A stretch of DNA of 64,000 nt from Alphaproteobacteria bacterium (GTDB lineage: Bacteria; Pseudomonadota; Alphaproteobacteria; Reyranellales; Reyranellaceae). The position numbers were made by a program, and so were the translations under genes. Of the stretch, positions 57,214-64,000 are shown piece by piece. The DNA is taken from positions 248,001-312,000 of the forward strand of contig JAHBYP010000006.1 of the NCBI GenBank assembly GCA_019635875.1. The letters run 5' to 3'. Position 1 is the stretch's first letter, and every line of letters begins with the position of its first letter. The notes beneath the pieces were generated by a model that searched no databases, had not been told where the DNA came from, and saw only the letters and a list, made by a program, of their open reading frames with translations.

Positions 57214-57965
57214 ATGGCGAACGAGTTCTGGCTCAACGAGCAGCAGTGGTCGGCGATCGAGCCGCTGTTGCCGCGCAATTAACCGGGCGCGCGTCGGGTC
57301 GATGATCGACGGGTGATCAGCGGCATCGTTCATGTGCTGAAGGTGGGCTGTCGCTGGGGGGACTGTCCGGCGCTCTACGGACCGCCGACGACGATCTACA
57401 ATCGCTTCAATCGATGGTCCCGGCGCGGGCTTTGGCAGCGACTGTTCGAGGCCCTGGTGAGATCGGACGCCAGCGATACGCAGATGATCGACAGCACGAC
57501 GGCCAAGGCCCACCGTTCCGCGGGTGGCGGAAAAGGGGGGCCTTGGCGCAGGCGATCGGCCGCTCGCGCGGCGGGCGGACGACGAAGATCCACGCCGTCA
57601 TCGACTGCCTCGGCAGGCTCATCGCCTTCGAGATAACACCGGGCCAGCTCGGCGATGTGCGCACCGCCGAGGCCTTGTTGGCACCGTTGCCGGCGGCGCG
57701 ACTGTGCATTGCCGACACGGCCTACGACAGCGATGCGCTACGTCACTTCTTGCGCGAGCGCGGCACCCAGCCGGTGATCCCCAACAACCCGACCCGGAAA
57801 CGCTTCCATCCGTTCGATGCCGAGACCTACAAGCAACGCAATCTCATCGAGCGCATGTTCTGTCGGCTCAAGGACTGGCGCCGCATCGCCACCCGCTACG
57901 ACAAGCTGGCGGCCAACTTCGCCGCAGCCGTCGCCATTGCAACAATCGTCCTGTGGTGGACCTGA
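57214..57965 (+). pseudogene. IS5-family transposase, interrupted
   Basis: Frame 1 starts MANEFWLNEQQWSAIEPLLP, then RN and TAA (57280–57282), where relatives have RNQPG; a C-to-T change (CAA to TAA) explains it. The frame continues VDDRRVISGIVHVLKVGCRW and TQMIDSTTAKAHRSAGG to the A4G6 run at 57531–57540. There the group uses a programmed −1 shift into the second frame (AIGRSRGGRTTKIHAVIDC … YDSDALRHF … NLIERMFCRLKDWRRIATRYD). DDE residues are present: D in MIDST, D in IADTAYDSD and E in LIERMF. Only the early stop is a real defect. Confidence 0.85.
57531..57540 (+). other. Slippery heptamer region of the transposase frameshift
   Basis: AAAAGGGGGG at the junction of the two transposase frames. 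A −1 shift here joins …GGGKGG to …AQAIGRSRGG, the expected continuous protein. This is the normal way IS427-type elements make their transposase. Confidence 0.65.
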
Positions 57966-57978
57966 TTGAGTCTGGAAC

Positions 57979-58887
57979 CTAGAGGCGCGCCCAGTCGATC
58001 GTCGCCGAATCGCGATCGCCGGATATCACCGCGACCGGCACGCGGCCGCCCAGCGCCAGCATTCCGAGTTTCGCCTTGGGCACGCGGAACAGGCCGTCGG
58101 TGGTGAACGGCGCGCCGCCGGGCGGTTCGACGCGCAAGGTGATGCGCACCATCGGATCGTCAGCCATGTCGGGGGCGTAGGCGCCAGGCGGCGCCATCTG
58201 CGCCACCGTCGCCCCGGTATGCGCCAGGGACTGGATCACCGCCTCGGCCGGGCGGCCCTGCGCGACGATGTCGGCCGCCGAGCGCACGGCCGCGACACGG
58301 AAGGCGTCCTGCGCGCCCGGTGTCATGTACGCCGCGCCGCCAGCCACCGCGGCCGGCGTCGCCATCGCCGCCAGCAGCGGGTTCGCAGCGCCGCCGCTCC
58401 AATCGATGGCGATGCGCGAGTTGTTGGCGGGATCGACGCGCACTGCCAGCTGCATGCCGGGCCGCACGCGGCCCCAGTTCATGCGCGCGATCATTGTCTC
58501 TGTCTTCACATTGAAGGGCGTACGGCCGGCAATCGTGACGAGCAGGCCGAGCTCGACGACGGCGTGCACGCGGTTGATGGTCGTACCGGTGTCGCGAACA
58601 GAAAGCACGGTGGCCGTGCCGGCGACGCCATTGCGCAGGAGCGCCTGGTCGCCGTGCCGGAAGCGGCGGATCACCCATACGAAGGCGGCGATGCCCAGCG
58701 CCGTGATCAGCAGCGGCGGCAGCGCCATCCACACGACGGACGACATCATCGAGGGTACGGCGTCGGCGGGATTCTCGATCGCGCGGTCGATCATCCGCAT
58801 GCCGCTGAAGGTCGCAACGACCATGCCCAGCATCATCAGCACGACGATCGCCAGGACGACTGTGATCATGGAGGAGGACGTGCGCAT
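57979..58887 (-). CDS. Hypothetical membrane protein
   Basis: 302 residues. Two transmembrane helices lie near the N-terminus (about 8–28 and 53–74, ALPPLLITALGIAAFVWVI), followed by a cytoplasmic part of about 220 residues. In it a beta-rich domain recurs: VAGTATVLSVRDTG with VRPGMQLAVRVDPANNSRIAIDW, and later a related block ending GGRVPVAVISGDRDSATIDW. The two blocks look like repeats of one domain. Family not recognised. Its stop TAG straddles the junction with the insertion sequence. GGAG precedes ATG at 58887. Confidence 0.65.
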   Translation of the reverse strand: MRTSSSMITVVLAIVVLMMLGMVVATFSGMRMIDRAIENPADAVPSMMSSVVWMALPPLLITALGIAAFVWVIRRFRHGDQALLRNGVAGTATVLSVRDTGTTINRVHAVVELGLLVTIAGRTPFNVKTETMIARMNWGRVRPGMQLAVRVDPANNSRIAIDWSGGAANPLLAAMATPAAVAGGAAYMTPGAQDAFRVAAVRSAADIVAQGRPAEAVIQSLAHTGATVAQMAPPGAYAPDMADDPMVRITLRVEPPGGAPFTTDGLFRVPKAKLGMLALGGRVPVAVISGDRDSATIDWARL

Positions 58888-59026
58888 GCGGTCTCCGTTC
58901 GATGCCGGCCCATGATGAACCGCGGCTCGTCGTCCGGCCAGCGGAGGCGCCACCATGCTCTATCCGCGCAAGAACGCGCCGAATGCCAGGGGACCATACT
59001 CCCACCTGGACTGACGCTTCCGGCCG

Positions 59027-61300
59027 TCAGGCGCCGCCGCCAGGTTCTCGTCGCGTGCGCGCGCGGATCGCGCGCCGCGCCCGACCCTCTCCGTCGGACC
59101 CCTGAAGAGCCTTGCGGAACTCGTCGCGCTTCTCGTGGATCGAGGCGATGACCGAGCCCATGGGAACGCCGATATTGACCAGCAGGGTCTCGGACAGTTG
59201 CAGGCTCGCCTCGACCGCCTCCGGCACAGCATCGGTGACGTCCAGCTCGTAGAGTCTGGCGGCATGCTCGGCGTCGCGGGCGCGTGCGATGATGACGAGA
59301 TCGGGTCGTTCGGCACGTGCCGTCGTGACGACCGACTCCACCGCAAGCGGGCTGTCCATAGTCACGACGAGAGCCTGGGCAGAGGCGATCCCCAGGCGGC
59401 GCAATAGCTCCGGACCGGCGGCGTCGCCGTAGAAGATCGGCTTGCCTCGCCGCCGCTCGCGCGCGACCAGGGCCGAATCGCTGTCCAGCGCGACATAGGG
59501 CACATCATGCTGGGAGAGCATCTCGCCGACGAGGCCGCCGACGCGCCCATGCCCGACGACGATCACCCTGGGCTGGCCTTCTGGAACGGCGGAAGGGACC
59601 GCGCCCGGCACCAGCGTTGTCGTGGCCTCCTGCGTGACGCTCTTCTCGTCGAGGTCGGTGATCTGTCTGGCCGCGGATGTTGCCGCATCGTCGAAAGGAT
59701 AGAGGACCAGATCGACGCCGCCGCCTTCCTGAAGGCGGCGCGCTTCCTCGTCGCTGCGTGCGGCCATGGCGACCCGCCCGGCGAACTGATGACTTCGGAT
59801 GGCGGCAAGGAGGCCGCTGCGCGGGTCGGTCTCCGTCAGCAGGATCGTGCCGTACGGAACCGAGAGGACGACCCATCGCGCCTGCGTGAGCGGAAGCTCG
59901 GCCCAGAACTCCTGCTCGGTCACGTCGCCGAAGCGAACCTGATAGCCCTTGCTCGTGAAGTGCTTGACCGTCTGCGGGTCGAGGTCGACGCCAAGCACGC
60001 TGTAGCCGGCGTCCTCCAGACGCCTCAGAAGCTGGCTGCCGAAGCGGCCGAGGCCGAAGATGATGACGTCGACGGCGGGCTTCCCGTCATCGTCCTCCGC
60101 CGCCGCCTCCCTCCAGAACCCGAAGTTCAAGGGATTCAGCAGGGGGCGACACCAGAGGTAGAGCTGTTGGGAGTAGGTGATCATGTAGACCGACAGGGCG
60201 ATCGTGACGAGCCCGACAAGGGTGACGAGCCCGACCGCGGACTGGTTCACGTGTCCGAGGGTCAGTCCCATTGCCATGAAGACCAGCGAGAATTCCGAAA
60301 TCTGGGCGACGGTGAGACCGGCGAGGAACCCAGTGCGGGCGCGGTAGCCCATCCATGCCATGATGAAGATGACGATGAGCGGATTGCCGATGAGCACGAA
60401 CAGGGAAAAGACGATGGCGCGCGGGATGTCCTGTCCCAATGTCGACAAGTCCAGCGTCGCGCCGATGGACAGGAAAAAGAAGAGCAGCAGGAAATCCCTG
60501 AGCGCGCTCAGTCGCGCTGCGACCATGTCGCGATAGGCCGTGGAGCCGATCGAGATGCCGGCCGCGAGCCCGCCCAGCTCCTTGCCGAGCCCGACCGTAT
60601 CGCCGATTGCGGCCGCGGTCGCCGCCCAGCCGATGGAGGCGATGACCAGCAGCTCCGGGGTGCGGGCGAGCCGGGCCATCAGCGGGTCGGCGATGAAGCG
60701 GACGAACAGGACGAGGGCCACCATGAAGCCGAGCAGCGAGCCACCGATGGCCAGGATCTCGTCGGGACCGTCCGCCTTGGCGGATCCGACCCCGATCGTC
60801 GACAGCACGACCATGGCGATCACGACGACGATGTCCTGGACGATCAGGAAGCCGAGGGCGATGCGCCCGTGAAGCGTCTCGAGCTCGCGCTTGTCGCTCA
60901 GAAGCTTCACGATGATGATCGTGGAGGAGAAGGTCAGGGCGACCGAGACATAGAGGCTGGTCAGCCAGTCGAGCCCGAGCGCCAGCCCGATCGGGAAGCC
61001 GATACCCGCCGTGAACGCGACCTGCCCCAGCCCCGTGGCGAGCGCGACCGGTCCGAGGGTCCTGACCAGGCGCCAGTCGAGCTTGAGGCCGACCAGAAAC
61101 AGCAGGAGCGAGACACCGAGCTCGGCGAGAAAGCGGATCTGGGTCGCCGTCTCGGCGCTGCTGTCGACCAGGGCGGCGGCCGCGATGCCGACCGCGATGA
61201 AGCTCACGATCACGGGCTGGCGCAGGACGGTACCCAGCAGCCCGATCGCGGCGGCGCCGAGCAGCAACCATGCGATCTCGTGAAAGACGACGTTGGCCAT
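59027..61300 (-). CDS. CPA2 family cation:proton antiporter, KefB/YbaL-like, with two RCK domains
   Basis: 757 residues. The first 390 form a 12-helix Na+/H+-exchanger domain (LAELGVSLLLFLVGLKLD, ALTFSSTIIIVKLLSDK, GLGKELGGLAAGISIG). Two TrkA-N/RCK nucleotide-binding domains follow: VIIFGLGRFGSQLLRRL at about 415 and RVIVVGHGRVGGLVGEML at about 580, both with GxGxxG. Most KefB/KefC proteins have one; the duplication suggests an intramolecular regulatory dimer gated by NAD(H), ATP or cyclic-di-AMP. Likely K+ or Na+ efflux. 145 nt after the P-type ATPase gene. Confidence 0.87.
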   Translation of the reverse strand: MANVVFHEIAWLLLGAAAIGLLGTVLRQPVIVSFIAVGIAAAALVDSSAETATQIRFLAELGVSLLLFLVGLKLDWRLVRTLGPVALATGLGQVAFTAGIGFPIGLALGLDWLTSLYVSVALTFSSTIIIVKLLSDKRELETLHGRIALGFLIVQDIVVVIAMVVLSTIGVGSAKADGPDEILAIGGSLLGFMVALVLFVRFIADPLMARLARTPELLVIASIGWAATAAAIGDTVGLGKELGGLAAGISIGSTAYRDMVAARLSALRDFLLLFFFLSIGATLDLSTLGQDIPRAIVFSLFVLIGNPLIVIFIMAWMGYRARTGFLAGLTVAQISEFSLVFMAMGLTLGHVNQSAVGLVTLVGLVTIALSVYMITYSQQLYLWCRPLLNPLNFGFWREAAAEDDDGKPAVDVIIFGLGRFGSQLLRRLEDAGYSVLGVDLDPQTVKHFTSKGYQVRFGDVTEQEFWAELPLTQARWVVLSVPYGTILLTETDPRSGLLAAIRSHQFAGRVAMAARSDEEARRLQEGGGVDLVLYPFDDAATSAARQITDLDEKSVTQEATTTLVPGAVPSAVPEGQPRVIVVGHGRVGGLVGEMLSQHDVPYVALDSDSALVARERRRGKPIFYGDAAGPELLRRLGIASAQALVVTMDSPLAVESVVTTARAERPDLVIIARARDAEHAARLYELDVTDAVPEAVEASLQLSETLLVNIGVPMGSVIASIHEKRDEFRKALQGSDGEGRARRAIRARTRREPGGGA

Positions 61301-61445
61301 GGACCTCCTCGCGGACGCCCGACCCGGAACTCGGACGCTGAAGACAAATCCGGACGATGCTGCGTGGCGCTTCTCCCTACTGTACAGGAAGTTCCGAGGT
61401 CAGCCTCAGCGCATGTTTGCCGGGGAGGGAACCCCCGGCTTTCTC

Positions 61446-64000
61446 TCACGCCGGCCACAATGCAGCGATGCGCTTCTCGATCTCGACGATGGCCAGGAGG
61501 GCGACGCCTGTCGCCACGATGACAGCTGCGTCGCCCAACGCAACGGCGCGGGTGGCGAAGATGGCCTGCATCGGCGGCAGATAGGTGAAGGCGAGCTGTG
61601 CGACGATGACGATCGCCACGCCGACGAGGACCGCGCGGGTGCCGAGCACGCCCTGCCAGGTCAGCGACGTGCCGTGAACGTAGCGCACGCTGAACAGATA
61701 GAAGATCTCCATCACGACGATCGTGTTGACCGCCATGGTGCGCGCCGTCTCGAGTGGCAGGCCCCGCCCGGTCGCCCAGGTGTAGATGCCGAAGGTGCCG
61801 GCGACCATCAGGGCCGAGACGAACACGATTCGCCACAGCAAACGGCCCGACAGAAGCCTCTGCCCGGCGGGGCGCGCCGGGCGACGCATGGCGTGTGGTT
61901 CCGTGGGCTCGAAGGCGAGGGTCAGGCCGAGCGCGACGGCCGTGACCATGTTGATCCAGAGGATCTGGACCGGTGTCACGGGCAGCGTGAGCCCGAACAG
62001 GATCGCAAGGATGATGGTGAATGCCTCGCCGCCGTTGGTCGGCAGTGTCCAGGAGATCACCTTGGTGAGATTGTCGTAGACGGTCCGGCCCTCCCGCACG
62101 GCCGCGACGATGGAGGCAAAATTGTCGTCGGCGAGCACCATCTCGCTGGCCTCCTTGGCGGCCTCGGTGCCCTTGCCGCCCATGGCGACCCCGACATCCG
62201 CGCGCTTCAAGGCCGGCGCGTCGTTCACGCCGTCGCCGGTCATGGCGATGACCGAACCGTCGGCCTGCAGCGTCTCGACCAGCCGCAGCTTGTGCTCGGG
62301 GCTGGTGCGCGCGAAGACGCTCGCCTCGCGGGCCTTCTTCCTGAATCCGGCATCCTCGAGCGCGTCGAGCTCCTGGCCGGTTATCGCCTTCGGATCGTCG
62401 GCGAGCCCAAGCTGGATGGCGATGGCACGGGCGGTCGCGGCGTGGTCGCCGGTGATCATCTTGACCCGGATGCCCGCGGCCTTGCACTCGGCGATCGCCG
62501 CCACCGCTTCCGGCCGTGGCGGATCGATCAGTCCCACCAGGCCGAGCAGCGTGAGGCCGCGCTCGATATCGGGCGACGCGATCTGCCGGTCGCCATGGTT
62601 CATGGTCCGGCGCGCGAGGGCGATCACGCGCTGGCCGTCCGCCGCGAGCCGTTCGACGCGCCCGAGCCAGTCCTCTGGAGCGAGCCGGCGCTCGCCATCC
62701 ATTGTCGCGACATGGCTGCACATGCCCAGGATGCGCTCCGGTGCGCCCTTGACGTAGGCGACAGGCGCATGCTCGCCGCGCGCATTGAGCGTGGCCATGT
62801 ATCGATGACGCGAGTCGAACGGAATCTCGTCGAGGCGAGGGAAGCCGGCGCGAGCGGCGGAGGCGTCGTGCCCGGCCTTGATGGCCAGCGATACCAGCGC
62901 TCCCTCCATGGGATCGCCATCCACTGACCACTCTTCGCCCGAGTGCCGCAGGCCGGCATCGTTGCAGAGCAGCGCCGCGAGCGAGAGTTCCTCGAGGACG
63001 GGATCGGCGGCGGGATCGAGAGGATCGCCTGCTTCGCCGCGAAAGCGACCCTCCGGCCTGTAGCCCGAGCCTTCGACCGCGATCGTCCGATCGGCGGTGG
63101 CGATGGCGCCGACCATCATCTCATTGCGTGTAAGCGTTCCGGTCTTGTCGGAACAGATCACGGAAACCGAGCCCAGCGTCTCGACGGCGGGCAGCTGCCG
63201 GATGATGGCATTGCGGCGTGCCATGCGTTGCACGCCGACGGCGAGGGTGATCGACATCACCGCCGGCAAACCCTCCGGGATAGCCGCCACAGCCAGCCCG
63301 ACAACGACCATGAAGGCATCATCGAGACCGTAGGCCTGCATGAGCACGGCATAGCCGAACACGAGCGCGGAAACGCCCAGCACGGCGATGGTGACCTGCC
63401 GCGCGAACTGGTCCATCTGCCGCACGAGCGGTGTCGCCAGCCGCTCCACCGCGCCGATCATGGTGCTGATGCGGCCGAGTTCGGTGGCTGCGCCCGTCGT
63501 CACGACGACCCCGGTTCCCTGGCCGGCGGTGGCGAACGTCCCGGAGAAGGCCATCGCGAAGCGGTCGCCGAGGGCGGCGCCGGCATCCACCGCCTTCACG
63601 GCCTTGTCGACGGGTACGGATTCGCCCGTGAGGATCGCCTCGTCGATCCGCAGGTTGCGTGCCTTGACGAGCCGCAGGTCGGCCGGCACCCGGTCCCCGG
63701 CTTCGAGCAGCACGATGTCGCCCGGCACGACCCTGTCCGCTGCGATCGTCGCGCGCCGACCGTCGCGTATGACCGAAGCGTCTGGATCAATCATCGCGCG
63801 GATGGCGTCGAGCGCCTTCTCGGCGCGGCCTTCCTGGATGAAGCCGATGAACGCGTTGACGAGGACGACGGCGAAGATGACCAGCGCGTCCGTCCCATGG
63901 CCGATTGCCGCGGCGAGCCCGCCCGCCGCCAGTAGGACATAGATGAGCAGGTTGTGAAACTGCAGCAGGAATCGAGTCAGGATACCGCGACGGCGCCCCT
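61446..64000 (-). CDS. P-type cation-transporting ATPase (P2 type), 5' end beyond the window
   Basis: At least 851 residues; the frame is open to the window edge (RFLLQFHNLLIYVLLAAGG). The missing start is about 70–80 residues, the cation-ATPase N domain. Landmarks: LTGESVPVDK (actuator), AAIPEGLPAVMSITLA in M4, CSDKTGTLTRNEM with the phosphorylated Asp, KGAPERILGMC (nucleotide site), MTGDGVNDAPALK (hinge). In M6 the Ca2+-ATPase motif NLVTDG is NMVTAV here, so the classical M6 Asp is lost and Ca2+ specificity is doubtful. Mn2+, Na+ or another ion is possible. Probably co-transcribed with the antiporter gene. Confidence 0.9.
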   Translation of the reverse strand, partial: GRRRGILTRFLLQFHNLLIYVLLAAGGLAAAIGHGTDALVIFAVVLVNAFIGFIQEGRAEKALDAIRAMIDPDASVIRDGRRATIAADRVVPGDIVLLEAGDRVPADLRLVKARNLRIDEAILTGESVPVDKAVKAVDAGAALGDRFAMAFSGTFATAGQGTGVVVTTGAATELGRISTMIGAVERLATPLVRQMDQFARQVTIAVLGVSALVFGYAVLMQAYGLDDAFMVVVGLAVAAIPEGLPAVMSITLAVGVQRMARRNAIIRQLPAVETLGSVSVICSDKTGTLTRNEMMVGAIATADRTIAVEGSGYRPEGRFRGEAGDPLDPAADPVLEELSLAALLCNDAGLRHSGEEWSVDGDPMEGALVSLAIKAGHDASAARAGFPRLDEIPFDSRHRYMATLNARGEHAPVAYVKGAPERILGMCSHVATMDGERRLAPEDWLGRVERLAADGQRVIALARRTMNHGDRQIASPDIERGLTLLGLVGLIDPPRPEAVAAIAECKAAGIRVKMITGDHAATARAIAIQLGLADDPKAITGQELDALEDAGFRKKAREASVFARTSPEHKLRLVETLQADGSVIAMTGDGVNDAPALKRADVGVAMGGKGTEAAKEASEMVLADDNFASIVAAVREGRTVYDNLTKVISWTLPTNGGEAFTIILAILFGLTLPVTPVQILWINMVTAVALGLTLAFEPTEPHAMRRPARPAGQRLLSGRLLWRIVFVSALMVAGTFGIYTWATGRGLPLETARTMAVNTIVVMEIFYLFSVRYVHGTSLTWQGVLGTRAVLVGVAIVIVAQLAFTYLPPMQAIFATRAVALGDAAVIVATGVALLAIVEIEKRIAALWPA

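Larger units (their letters stand above)
57139..57979 (+). mobile_element. IS5-family (IS427-like group) insertion sequence, degraded
   Basis: An 841-bp element. Terminal inverted repeats match 15 of 18 positions from the outer ends (GGGTCAAAACTCAATCAG on the left, the complement of CTGATTGAGTCTGGAACC on the right), and 20 of 23 if the flanking CTCTA/TAGAG is counted. It is flanked by a TA duplication inside CTAG, the usual target of this group. It carries one two-frame transposase gene, disabled by a stop codon. It has inserted into the TAG stop of the gene on its right. Confidence 0.85.

Noticed and set aside
57414..57965. Second transposase frame as a separate gene
   Set aside because: Its first 40 codons are out of frame with the transposase family. 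The protein match begins only after the A4G6 run, so it is the second half of one frameshifted gene.
59507..61522. A 670-codon plus-strand frame opposite the antiporter gene
   Set aside because: Composition is dominated by Asp, Arg, Glu and Gln with no recognisable motif, while the minus strand carries a textbook antiporter with helices and RCK motifs.

Overview
The window is a 64 kb piece of a high-GC chromosome from a free-living alphaproteobacterium. The neighbours hisZ–purA and rpoH–rluD, a σ32 with the RpoH box, a (2S)-methylsuccinyl-CoA dehydrogenase of the ethylmalonyl-CoA pathway, and the large share of CoA-ester, aromatic-acid and TRAP/ABC uptake genes point to Rhodospirillales or Hyphomicrobiales in the broad sense. 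The exact genus is inference. Coding density is high, genes are often coupled by ATGA/GTGA overlaps, and one degraded IS5-type element is the only mobile element. I see no phage, integrase or CRISPR array.

Layout. 0–3.3 kb: mcd and a convergent serine hydrolase. 3.6–8.0 kb: an overlapping chain HEPN protein–nucleotidyltransferase–recQ–GNAT–HAD–HAD. 8.2–12.9 kb: a cupin gene killed by one stop codon, then hisZ, a DUF6152-like/DUF6644-like pair, purA with a terminator-like leader hairpin, and an HpaI-type aldolase. 12.9–18.4 kb: aldose epimerase, rpoH (behind a perfect CIRCE operator), rluD, then a divergent small membrane protein, VOC protein, threonine aldolase and pentapeptide-repeat protein. 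18.5–21.8 kb: dienelactone hydrolase, M15-like protein, racemase-like protein, and a divergent methyltransferase. 22.4–26.3 kb: a peptide/nickel-type ABC transporter (two permeases, two ATPases) whose substrate-binding protein gene is missing apart from a possible tail.

26.4–32.4 kb: Rieske oxygenase and a crotonase with a LysR regulator and an amidohydrolase, facing a D-aminoacylase-like gene. 32.6–36.8 kb: SDR, acyl-CoA thioesterase, pobA, pcaH, pcaG, which read as 4-hydroxybenzoyl-CoA → 4-hydroxybenzoate → protocatechuate → ring cleavage. 36.9–40.7 kb: a DDN-like reductase and a complete TRAP transporter. 40.9–47.4 kb: tRNA-Glu(CTC), a sulfite-oxidase-like molybdoenzyme, a RelE/ParE-type toxin–antitoxin pair, an Ldh-family dehydrogenase, an EmrAB-like efflux pair and two tandem Lin0512-family genes. 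47.5–57.0 kb: hydrolases, a polysaccharide deacetylase, an SDR, an aminotransferase, a thioesterase behind a strong palindrome, an acyl-CoA dehydrogenase, parDE and a MaoC–CitE pair. 57.1–58.0 kb: the IS, inserted in the stop codon of a membrane protein gene. 59.0–64.0 kb: a KefB-type antiporter and a P-type cation ATPase cut by the window edge.

The strongest regulatory signals are the CIRCE operator on the rpoH promoter, a perfect 25-bp palindrome in front of the crotonase–Rieske operon, a 24-bp near-palindrome in front of a thioesterase gene, and a dyad between the −35 and −10 of the pobA–pcaHG region. A genome-scale pattern is also visible. Almost every convergent gene pair in the window is separated by a member of one of four dispersed inverted-repeat families, as if these repeats serve as bidirectional terminators.
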